From contig JAQBWI010000017.1 of assembly GCA_027625355.1 (NCBI GenBank), positions 1 to 14,855 on the forward strand: 14,855 nucleotides of DNA. The letters are read 5' to 3'. The number at the start of each line of letters is the position of its first letter. Position 1 is the first letter of the stretch. The notes below the pieces were generated by a model that was not told the DNA's origin, searched no databases, and saw only the letters and a program-made list of their open reading frames with translations. The position numbers and the translations under genes were made by a program. This DNA is from Pseudomonadota bacterium (GTDB taxonomy: Bacteria; Pseudomonadota; Alphaproteobacteria; HIMB59; GCA-002718135). Positions 7,954 to 14,085 of the stretch are shown here, piece after piece.

Positions 7954-8868
7954 TTATCCTTGCTGCGATGGGTCAGTTGAATCTCTCAAACCATCTCCAA
8001 TAAAATTTACGCACAGTACAAATACAGAAATTACAATACCGACAGGACCCCACATCCACCAATAATTTTGTAGAACTAAAATATCTTGAGCAACATTCAA
8101 AATATTTCCCCAAGTTGGAATGTTCAGAGGCACCCCTAAGCCTAAAAAACTCAGTCCTGCTTCTGTCAAAATAAACATTGCAGTTGATAACGTAATGTTT
8201 ACCATAATTGGGCTCAGAGCATTGGGTAGCATATGTTTGTAGCAAATTGTAAACGTTGATAATCCAAAACTTCTTAATGCTTGAACATACTCCTCTTCTC
8301 TCAGAGATAGCATCCGAGCTCTAGCTAGCCTGTACATACCCCCCCAGCCAGTTACGATAAAAATTGCCATTAAATTAAATAAGCTTTGGCCAGTTATAGA
8401 GACCAGTAAAAGAACTAGAATGATTTGCGGAAAAGACATGAATATTTCAGATATTCTCAAAGCAATAACATCGATCCAACCCCCTTTATAGCCTGCATAA
8501 CATCCTACAGCGATACCAACTAATGCCGAGAGAATAGCGCTTCCCAAACCTATAAATATAGAAACTCTGCCGCCAAAAAGAACTCGTGTAAAAACATCTC
8601 TGCCGGTGTTATCTGTTCCGAACCAATGATCGAATGAAGGGGCTTGTCTCATTGATCGAAGATCTACTCGCATTGGATCATATGGTGAAAGAAGTGGAGC
8701 GAAAATTGTTGCCAATAAAATAATACTAAAAATAATTAAACCAAAGACTGCTAATTTGTTATTAACAAACTTACTTATTATCCTACTTCTTTTTTTTGTA
8801 GAAAAAGATTTAGATTCCTCTCTTTCTCTAATTTTATCAAATTTTTTATCTAAAGAAGATTTTGCCAT
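7954..8868 (-). CDS. Dipeptide/oligopeptide ABC transporter permease, DppC/OppC type
   Basis: 304 residues, an inner-membrane permease. A basic cytoplasmic tail (1-36) precedes the first membrane helix (about 40-60). Then comes the OppC-type periplasmic segment 'PYDPMRVDLR....HWFGTDNTGRDVFTRVLFGGRVS' (62-103) and further helices around 106-126, 146-175, 222-245 and 273-292. The EAA loop that docks on the ATPases is 'EYVQALRSFGLSTFTICYKH' (193-212), followed by 'MLPNALSPI'. The ATG lies inside the TAATG junction with the upstream permease gene (one shared base), a classic stop-start coupling. It forms the translocation pore with the DppB-type partner. Nothing unusual in the protein. Confidence 0.93.
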   Translation of the reverse strand: MAKSSLDKKFDKIREREESKSFSTKKRSRIISKFVNNKLAVFGLIIFSIILLATIFAPLLSPYDPMRVDLRSMRQAPSFDHWFGTDNTGRDVFTRVLFGGRVSIFIGLGSAILSALVGIAVGCYAGYKGGWIDVIALRISEIFMSFPQIILVLLLVSITGQSLFNLMAIFIVTGWGGMYRLARARMLSLREEEYVQALRSFGLSTFTICYKHMLPNALSPIMVNITLSTAMFILTEAGLSFLGLGVPLNIPTWGNILNVAQDILVLQNYWWMWGPVGIVISVFVLCVNFIGDGLRDSTDPSQQG

Positions 8869-9833
8869 TACTCTTTACCTAATCTGACTCGAGGATCTAT
8901 TAAAGCTGTTAAAATATCAATTACAAGACTCGCGGTTAAGACAACAAAAACATACATTAGAGATATTGTCATTACTAAGGGATAATCGGAAGCACGAACT
9001 GATCTAATAAACATACTGCCAATGCCCGGCCATTGATATACCTGTTCTATTATTGTGGAGCCACCAATTAAAAGCGGGAGTCTAAATCCAATTAAGACCA
9101 CAACAGGTGTTAAAGCAACTCGAAAACCATGAAGTATATTAATGCGCCATTCTGGCATTCCTTTTGATCTTGCAGTTGTAATAAATTCTCTAGACAGAAC
9201 ATCTAGCATAGATGATCTTGCATAACGCATAGCACCAGCAGTCATCATTAGTGCTAAAACCATTGATGGTAAAACAATATTAGGAATTCGGTCCCATACA
9301 GTTTCGTAATGCGGAAGTAACCTTCCACCAACAGGAAGCCATCTAAGTTCTATAGCAAATAACAGTATAGCAACTAATCCAAAAAAAAACTCTGGTATGG
9401 AAACGCCAGCCATACCTGCCACTGTAAGAGAGTTATCCGTTCCTGATCCTCTTTTAAGAGCGCTAATAACACCTAGTGAGCAACCAATTATTGTTGAAAA
9501 AATAAGAGCAACTATAGACAGTTCTAAAGTTGCAGGAATAGTTTTTGCCATGATTTCTGATATTGCAACTCCTCCAGCCATCGAATAACCCATATCTCCT
9601 TGAATCATGCTAGTGAGCCATAGCCAGTAACGTGTCAAAAAACTCTGATTTAATCCATATGCTTCACGCATCGCATTAAGTTGTTCAGCCGTTATTGTTG
9701 AGGCTAATTCAGGGCTGATCATATGAGAAACTGCATCACCGGGTGCGAGCTCTAAACCAAGATAGACAAGAAAGCTTATGACAAGAAGCATGGGGAAGAA
9801 AATAAATAGTCGTTGAATAGTATATGTTACCAC
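8868..9833 (-). CDS. Dipeptide/oligopeptide ABC transporter permease, DppB/OppB type
   Basis: 321 residues, starting with the family-typical 'YTIQRLFIFFPMLLVISFLVYLGLELAPGD'. The OppB-type segment 'MREAYGLNQSFLTRYWLWLTSMIQGDMGYSM' (55-85) follows. Membrane helices lie near 10-29, 103-125, 138-160, 187-203, 240-258 and 288-310. The EAA loop is 'EFITTARSKGMPEWRINILHG' (216-236). The start is GTG at 9833, preceded by GAGAAG at a normal distance on the - strand; no ATG competes nearby. Its 3' end shares one base with the next permease gene. It follows the binding-protein gene after a 68-base spacer that contains a hairpin, so lower expression than the binding protein is likely (inference). Confidence 0.92.
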   Translation of the reverse strand: MVTYTIQRLFIFFPMLLVISFLVYLGLELAPGDAVSHMISPELASTITAEQLNAMREAYGLNQSFLTRYWLWLTSMIQGDMGYSMAGGVAISEIMAKTIPATLELSIVALIFSTIIGCSLGVISALKRGSGTDNSLTVAGMAGVSIPEFFFGLVAILLFAIELRWLPVGGRLLPHYETVWDRIPNIVLPSMVLALMMTAGAMRYARSSMLDVLSREFITTARSKGMPEWRINILHGFRVALTPVVVLIGFRLPLLIGGSTIIEQVYQWPGIGSMFIRSVRASDYPLVMTISLMYVFVVLTASLVIDILTALIDPRVRLGKE

Positions 9834-9860
9834 GGTTGCTTCTCAGATTTGAATTTAGAA

Positions 9861-9885
9861 AACTGAGGCCATTGAGGCCTCAGTT
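9861..9885 (-). terminator. Intra-operon hairpin (attenuator or mRNA 3' stabiliser) between binding-protein and permease genes
   Basis: A perfect 10-bp inverted repeat, AACTGAGGCC / GGCCTCAGTT, with a 5-base loop, lies 17 bases after the binding-protein stop on the - strand. On the transcript it is followed by a short TTTTC run, too weak for full termination. This is the arrangement expected when the binding protein must be made in excess over its membrane partners: partial termination or protection of the upstream mRNA segment. The symmetry is seen directly; the role is inferred from how other binding-protein operons behave. Confidence 0.65.
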
Positions 9886-9901
9886 CGTTAGTTTGTGTTA
9901 A

Positions 9902-11509
9902 CTATGGTTTTGGATACTGCATAATCCACATCATACGAGTGTATGGGATATCAACAGCTTTAGTCATCATATTGTCCATAGCATCTAGTGCAGCAACGTC
10001 GGCTACGTTTTTAGTAAATCCGTAGTCCATTTTTCCTGCAGCAGCATTTTTAATTAAGTTACCATCACCATCATAACTAGGGTAAGCAATGATATCAAAA
10101 CCAGCTACGCCTCCATGATAGTTATCAAATGGCTCAAATTTAGCATAGTCGTTCATTTTAACTTCAGTTATATGAAACGCTCCAGATCCTACTGGTTTTT
10201 GCCAGAAGTCACTTTGTTGCCATTTTAATGGATCAGTATCACCAAGTAAATGCTCAGGTAAAATAGCAAATTGTGTGAAAGTAGTTAAAATATTAGGGTC
10301 AATTTTTGATAACTCTAAAGTAATAACTCTATCAGCAATATTATATTTAATACCAGCAACATCATTAGTTGATCCATCTTTAAACGCATCAGCGCCTTTA
10401 ATAGATCCAACAGTGTTACCAATCAAAGCATGCATTTGAGGAGCTTTCATCGCTGAACGGATACTGAATGCAACATCTTCAACTGTTACTGCTTCTCCAT
10501 CATGGAAAGTAAGACCATCTTTTAATTTAAAAGTTAAAGTCATACCATCGCTAGAAAGATCAAAGCTCTCTGCCATAGATGTTCCAATTGGTTGCATTGC
10601 TCCATCAGCAACAAGAAGTCTATCAAAGACTACTTTGTTATGAATCCATAGACCTAGGTTGTACCAAGGCTGTTCAAAGAACTCAACTGGACCAGTATTA
10701 GTTTGTAAAGTGCCACCACTTACGTTCCAATTAGCAATATCCCAATTATAATTGTATTGAGCGTTTCCATAAGCACCGCCATTTCTATCAACTTTGTTAC
10801 TCTCATAGATGAATAACTTTTGATAGTATAATGGACAGATGTTTACTTGCTCCATTTGGTACTGCTGTATTTCAAAGAAATAAGGCTTAAGTACTTCAGG
10901 ATCTGCACTTGAGTTAATTTTCTCAATCAAAGCATCCATTTTAGGATCACCAGGTGTTTGAGGGTTTAAACCAGTTTTAAAAGTGTTGTAATACTCTTGC
11001 ATAACCATAGCTGCACGTGCACCATAACCTAAGTCATAGTCAACTGCTGCAGGTCCGTTCACACCATCTGCAGGAACAGAATTTAATTGTGCTCCAACAT
11101 CACCTTGTAAAAGACGGTATGTCATTTTAACACCAACATCAGCAAAGTAAGCTTGAATTGCTGCCATTAGATCAGCAGTTGATTGATCACCATAATAGAA
11201 AACCATATCAAGTTCTCTTTCAGAATCCCAATTAGCTTCAGCTAAAAGTTGACGAGCTTTTTCAGGGTTGTAGCTGTAATCAGGCAAATTAGGCGCCTTT
11301 AATGGACCGTTAGGTAAAAGACTATCTGCTGGGATAATTTGATCCTCAAATAATGTTTCACCAATTGTCACCATGTCAATAGCCATACATAAAGCTTGTC
11401 TGACACGAGGATCGGATAGTTGGTTACTATTAGTTGGCATAGCTGAAACTGTTGAAACAAACAACAATTGAGCAAGAACTAAAGAAATAACCGCAAGTAA
11501 TTTTTTCAT
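9902..11509 (-). CDS. Periplasmic solute-binding protein, family 5 (DppA/OppA type), apparently circularly permuted
   Basis: 535 residues. Residues 1-23 are a clear signal peptide (MKK, hydrophobic core, cleavage after VSA), so the product is exported to capture a peptide-like ligand for the Dpp-type permease downstream. The order of the mature protein is reversed. Residues 24-263 are the usual C-terminal half: 'DPRVRQALCMAIDM' (33-46), 'YNPEKARQLLAEANWD' (80-95), ending 'YNYNWDIANWNV'. Residues 264-535 are the usual N-terminal half: 'VFDRLLVADG' (294-303), 'AESFDLSSDGMTLTFKLKDG' (313-332), 'TFHDGEAVTVEDVAFSI' (334-350) and 'GSGAFHI' (441-447). The protein stops at 'MMWIMQYPKP', where relatives run on into the RVRQAL segment. 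Total length is normal and no segment appears twice. GGAGG at 11514-11518 gives a strong ribosome site. First gene of the operon. Family certain; permutation judged from motif order. Confidence 0.9.
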   Translation of the reverse strand: MKKLLAVISLVLAQLLFVSTVSAMPTNSNQLSDPRVRQALCMAIDMVTIGETLFEDQIIPADSLLPNGPLKAPNLPDYSYNPEKARQLLAEANWDSERELDMVFYYGDQSTADLMAAIQAYFADVGVKMTYRLLQGDVGAQLNSVPADGVNGPAAVDYDLGYGARAAMVMQEYYNTFKTGLNPQTPGDPKMDALIEKINSSADPEVLKPYFFEIQQYQMEQVNICPLYYQKLFIYESNKVDRNGGAYGNAQYNYNWDIANWNVSGGTLQTNTGPVEFFEQPWYNLGLWIHNKVVFDRLLVADGAMQPIGTSMAESFDLSSDGMTLTFKLKDGLTFHDGEAVTVEDVAFSIRSAMKAPQMHALIGNTVGSIKGADAFKDGSTNDVAGIKYNIADRVITLELSKIDPNILTTFTQFAILPEHLLGDTDPLKWQQSDFWQKPVGSGAFHITEVKMNDYAKFEPFDNYHGGVAGFDIIAYPSYDGDGNLIKNAAAGKMDYGFTKNVADVAALDAMDNMMTKAVDIPYTRMMWIMQYPKP

Positions 11510-11537
11510 ATTTCCTCCAGTATAATTTAACTATTTT

Positions 11538-11567
11538 ACTATAAACACAAACTGATCATTGAAACAA
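11538..11567 (-). promoter_or_regulatory. Candidate sigma70-type promoter of the transporter operon
   Basis: Reading the - strand upstream of the binding-protein ATG, TTGTTT (11567-11562) and TATAGT (11543-11538) are separated by 18 bases. Transcription would start near 11530, giving a leader of about 20 bases with the GGAGG ribosome site. The match is ordinary for A/T-rich DNA, so it is suggestive only. The whole 11510-11659 spacer shows no other gene or strong hairpin. Confidence 0.3.
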
Positions 11568-11659
11568 GCCTATATTGAAAACATAACAACTAAAGTGAGG
11601 TTTTGTTAGATTTTTATAGGTGATTCTGAGCTTTATATGTGAAAAAACGAATAATCAGA

Positions 11660-12652
11660 TTATTTTCTTTGAGCTTCTCTTAATCTTGTTTGCATTTGAT
11701 TATGCATCTTTTCAGAACCATCGTGATACGTTCCAAACCATTGATCAAATGGAATCATGAGATTCCCATAGTTTACTTCAAAATATTTGTGGTGAAGATA
11801 GTGATTATAATTACTAAGATCAATTGAACGTTTATCATTTAAAAGCATTTGTTTGAAGCCAATATGTCCATTAGCTGACCCAAGACTTGCATGAAACAAG
11901 TGATAGATGGCATGTAGGGGGTGAGAGATTATAATCCAGTGAATAATAACTCCAGAAAAATAGAGTAGATGCTCAATAGGATGCATAGAAAGGCTTGACC
12001 ACGGTCCAGGATTAATATTTCGATGATGAACTGAGTGAGCAATTCTGTACATAAATTTAAAATGTAAAAAACGGTGCACTAAATAAAAATGTGCGTCTCT
12101 GAAAGCATGAATAAATAGAAGGATTAAAAAGAAATATATTGGTGATTCATCGAATTTAATAAATGGTAAAGTTCCAGATGCATAAAACCACAAAGATAAA
12201 ACTTCATAAGCTGTCCAAATAGGAACACCCCAAAATAAGCTCCAAAATAAATTATCAAAAATCTGTTTATTAAAAGTAAATAACTTCTGAATTTTTTCAG
12301 GCCAATTAGGATTAAATTTAAACTTTATTCCTTGTGATTTACGAACATAAAGAGGAATATGTATAAGACTAAAAAAAATTGTTCCCATAACATAGTTTCG
12401 AAGAAGTATTTCTGAAATCCAACCTGTTGAAAAGGTTTTCATTTCAGAAATTGGAGGAGTAAAAAAATAATAAGCTATGAAGGCAATGAAGAGATAAAAA
12501 AGATTCCAAGAAAAAATATAAGAAAAAATAAACCAATTAAATATTTTTTTTAAATTAAGGGGTAAAATCCATAATGGGTTTTTATCAGCTGCTTCTTTGG
12601 GAACAAAATGTCCTCTTTTATCCCTAAATCCAAATTTATTTTCTTCAATCAT
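11660..12652 (-). CDS. Membrane fatty acid hydroxylase / sterol desaturase-superfamily di-iron protein
   Basis: 330 residues with several hydrophobic helices (about 38-64, 84-102, 132-160, 172-183, 228-247). The eight-plus-histidine di-iron signature of the superfamily is present: 'HFYLVHRFLH' (188-197), 'HSVHH' (206-210), 'HPIEH' (224-228) and 'HYLHH' (284-288). Members use O2 to hydroxylate or desaturate lipids at the cytoplasmic membrane (sterol C4/C5, carotenoid, sphingoid, fatty acyl or alkylglycerol substrates). The substrate is not readable here. It is a single gene with its own upstream region and no obvious link to the transporter operon, which starts 150 bases beyond its stop. The ATG has no clear Shine-Dalgarno sequence. 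An extended -10 element lies upstream. Family confident, substrate unknown. Confidence 0.85.
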   Translation of the reverse strand: MIEENKFGFRDKRGHFVPKEAADKNPLWILPLNLKKIFNWFIFSYIFSWNLFYLFIAFIAYYFFTPPISEMKTFSTGWISEILLRNYVMGTIFFSLIHIPLYVRKSQGIKFKFNPNWPEKIQKLFTFNKQIFDNLFWSLFWGVPIWTAYEVLSLWFYASGTLPFIKFDESPIYFFLILLFIHAFRDAHFYLVHRFLHFKFMYRIAHSVHHRNINPGPWSSLSMHPIEHLLYFSGVIIHWIIISHPLHAIYHLFHASLGSANGHIGFKQMLLNDKRSIDLSNYNHYLHHKYFEVNYGNLMIPFDQWFGTYHDGSEKMHNQMQTRLREAQRK

Positions 12653-12665
12653 TATTTATAGTTTT

Positions 12666-12677
12666 TAAGATATCTTA
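12666..12677. repeat. 12-bp perfect palindrome upstream of the fatty acid hydroxylase gene
   Basis: TAAGAT/ATCTTA is a perfect palindrome lying between the candidate -10 element and the start codon of the 11660-12652 gene, where a repressor could block transcription. In DNA this A/T-rich, a chance occurrence is quite possible. Confidence 0.35.
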
Positions 12678-12684
12678 TGAATAT

Positions 12685-12693
12685 AGTATAACA
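12685..12693 (-). promoter_or_regulatory. Extended -10 promoter element for the fatty acid hydroxylase gene
   Basis: The - strand reads TGTTATACT, a TGn extension plus TATACT (5 of 6 to consensus). That would start transcription near 12678 and give a leader of about 25 bases before the ATG at 12652. No good -35 box is present at 16-18 bases, which is tolerated with an extended -10. Motif seen, activity inferred. Confidence 0.35.
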
Positions 12694-12703
12694 TAATCAC
12701 GTC

Positions 12704-12740
12704 TAATCAAATTGATTATTTGATAACAAATTTCTTGTTA
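12704..12740. repeat. Two adjacent inverted repeats in the divergent promoter region
   Basis: TAATCAA-A-TTGATTA (12704-12718) is a perfect 7-bp-arm palindrome. TAACAA-ATTTC-TTGTTA (12724-12740) is a 6-bp-arm inverted repeat starting 5 bases later. They lie between the hydroxylase promoter and the tRNA gene, a plausible place for an operator. The second arm of the latter (TTGTTA) could also be the -35 box of the tRNA promoter. Symmetry seen directly; function inferred. Confidence 0.4.
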
Positions 12741-12775
12741 AAAAGATTTATTTTGATAGTTAGGCTTAGGTTTAT

Positions 12776-12850
12776 TGGGGCGTCGCCAAGCGGTAAGGCA
12801 TCGGTTTTTGGAGTCGACATTCGCAGGTTCGAATCCTGCCGCCCCAGCCA
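12776..12850 (+). tRNA. tRNA-Gln(UUG)
   Basis: A complete cloverleaf. Acceptor TGGGGCG (12776-12782) pairs with CGCCCCA (12840-12846). The D stem is GCC/GGC with loop AAGCGGTAA. The anticodon stem is TCGGT/GTCGA (with wobble pairs) around loop TTTTGGA, giving anticodon TTG at 12808-12810. The T stem is GCAGG/CCTGC with loop TTCGAAT. Discriminator G12847 and an encoded CCA (12848-12850) complete it. The sequence closely resembles the known bacterial tRNA-Gln, including the unusual first base U1 that pairs weakly with A72. A poor promoter-like pair (TTGTTA at 12735, AT-rich -10 region near 12757) precedes it. The recombinase gene 67 bases downstream makes this gene the probable integration target. 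Confidence 0.96.
12823..12850 (+). other. Probable attachment-site region in the tRNA-Gln 3' end
   Basis: Tyrosine recombinases lying just downstream of a tRNA 3' end usually integrate into the T-arm and acceptor part of that tRNA, restoring it on integration. The T-arm to CCA segment here is intact and is followed at 12918 by an intact recombinase. No second copy of this segment is seen later in the window, so the other element boundary, if one exists, lies beyond 14855. Inferred from arrangement only. Confidence 0.4.
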
Positions 12851-12884
12851 CATATTTTAGTTTCTATATTCCTAATTAGTGTTT

Positions 12885-12903
12885 CGTCACACATACGTCA
12901 CAC
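12885..12903 (+). repeat. Tandem direct repeat CGTCACAC x2 upstream of the integrase
   Basis: CGTCACAC occurs at 12885-12892 and again at 12896-12903, an 11-base period that places both on one face of the helix. It sits between the tRNA end and the integrase ribosome site. It could be arm-type sites for the recombinase's N-terminal domain or an autoregulatory operator. The repeat is visible; its role is a guess. Confidence 0.45.
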
Positions 12904-12917
12904 TTAGAAAGGAATAA

Positions 12918-13925
12918 ATGGCTACAATTAGAAAGCATTTCAAAAAGTGGCAAGTGCTAGTGAGAAAGAAAAATGTTGCTGTCACAAAATCTTTTTGGAA
13001 GAAATCAGACGCAAGTAAATGGGCTTATAAAACAGAGGCACAAATAGAGACAGGTGTCTTTCGGAAGGTTGACCAGGTAGAGAAATTAATCGATATAAAT
13101 TTAGAAGAGGTTTTTAATATTTATTTCGACAAATATCTGAAACGAAACTCCAGGAGCCTCTACAAAGAAAAATCAATGGTAAGAATAATGACCTCTCAAT
13201 TAGGAGGGGTTTATTTAAATGATCTATCTAGTTCACGATTAGCTAAGTTTAGAGATAAAATGTTAGAGGAGGGTAAGTCTCCTAGCACAGTAAAGAAATA
13301 TCTAATGTTTATATCAAGAGCATTAAATAAAGTTAAAGCTGAACACGATATCCCGATAACAAATAATCCTGTATCTCAGATAACACTTCCTCAAGAACCA
13401 CCACCTATTGATCGGGTGCTGACTACGGAAGAGTGGAATAGATTATTAAAAGTATGTGCATCTAAACCACCTTATTTCATGAAGGAAATAGTTATAGTTG
13501 CTAGAGAAACACTTTGCAGAAGAGGGGAGCTTCTGCGTTTAAAACAAAAGCATATAAATTGGCTGCAAGCTACTGCAACAATTAGTGAAACTAAAACGCT
13601 AGTACCTAGAACGATAGGATTAAGCCCTCTATGTTTACAGATATTAAGATCGCTACCTGATACGGCAGACGGAAGATTCTTTCCCGTTAAATCTATTGCT
13701 GCATTTGATTCATGTTGGAAAAAGGTATTAAGAGACGCTGATCTAAAAGGAGTGTTTACTTTTCATAGGTTAAGGCATCAAGGAGCAACAGACCTGGCTC
13801 ATGAAAATTGGAGCATCGCTGAACTATCGGCACAAGGTGGTTGGCGAAGTCTAGCATCGCTGAAACGATATACTCACATACAAGCTACGCACCTCGCTAA
13901 TAAAATGAAAAGCAGAGGCAACTAA
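12918..13925 (+). CDS. Tyrosine recombinase / site-specific integrase
   Basis: 335 residues with all three regions of a lambda-type integrase. The N-terminal arm-binding-like segment 'ATIRKHFKKWQVLVRKKN' (2-19) is typical of tRNA-targeting integrases. A SAM-like core-binding domain (about 61-156) includes 'SPSTVKKYLMFISRALNKV'. The catalytic domain has Arg201 (TLCRRGEL), Lys226 (SETKTLVPRT), His283 and Arg286 (TFHRLRH), Trp309 in the H/W position (GGWRS) and nucleophile Tyr318 (RYTHI). Every catalytic residue is present, so it should be active in DNA cutting and joining. AAAGGA precedes the ATG at a usual distance. The stop codon overlaps the start of a 27-codon ORF (TAATG). The gene points away from the tRNA. 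No phage structural genes are in view, so prophage, genomic island or leftover element cannot be separated. Confidence 0.95.
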   Translation: MATIRKHFKKWQVLVRKKNVAVTKSFWKKSDASKWAYKTEAQIETGVFRKVDQVEKLIDINLEEVFNIYFDKYLKRNSRSLYKEKSMVRIMTSQLGGVYLNDLSSSRLAKFRDKMLEEGKSPSTVKKYLMFISRALNKVKAEHDIPITNNPVSQITLPQEPPPIDRVLTTEEWNRLLKVCASKPPYFMKEIVIVARETLCRRGELLRLKQKHINWLQATATISETKTLVPRTIGLSPLCLQILRSLPDTADGRFFPVKSIAAFDSCWKKVLRDADLKGVFTFHRLRHQGATDLAHENWSIAELSAQGGWRSLASLKRYTHIQATHLANKMKSRGN

Positions 13926-14008
13926 TGTTAGGCTTTTTATGTTGGATAATCGGAAATATTATCTGGTGGGTAGGATTAATCTACATCATCATTTGGTATT
14001 TCTTTTAA
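13925..14008 (+). CDS. 27-residue hydrophobic microprotein coupled to the integrase (hypothetical)
   Basis: Begins at the ATG inside the TAATG that ends the integrase gene and ends at TAA 14006-14008. The product is almost entirely one membrane helix: starting MLGFLCWIIG and ending IIIWYFF, with four Trp and no charged residue. Stop-start overlap is the standard form of translational coupling, and a hairpin (14027-14053) follows 18 bases later. Together these suggest a real two-gene transcript. No known family is recognised. It could be a toxin-like or membrane-anchoring peptide, or a chance ORF in the 3' leader. The coupling is seen; expression is not shown. Confidence 0.45.
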   Translation: MLGFLCWIIGNIIWWVGLIYIIIWYFF

Positions 14009-14026
14009 TATCTTTATAGGGAGCGT

Positions 14027-14053
14027 GGGAAGTGGTAAGGCCTATCACTTCCC
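14027..14053 (+). terminator. Stem-loop, probable terminator of the integrase transcript
   Basis: GGGAAGTG pairs perfectly with CACTTCCC. Three more inner pairs (G-T, T-A, A-T) extend the stem to 11 bp around a 5-base loop. Only TTT follows on the + strand, so intrinsic termination would be weak, and no T-run follows on the - strand either. It lies between two converging genes (integrase side and SpeD-like side), where a terminator is expected. Confidence 0.55.
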
Positions 14054-14085
14054 TTTCAGAAATCAGATTAAAACAATAATATCCT

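Noticed and set aside
9902..11509. Binding protein as pseudogene or fusion of two partial copies
   Set aside because: There is no internal stop, the length is normal, each half occurs once, the signal peptide is in frame and the ribosome site is strong; permutation explains it better.
11650..11664. Palindrome AATAATC-A-GATTATT at the hydroxylase stop codon as a terminator
   Set aside because: A/T-only stem with almost no loop and no useful T-run; probably chance.
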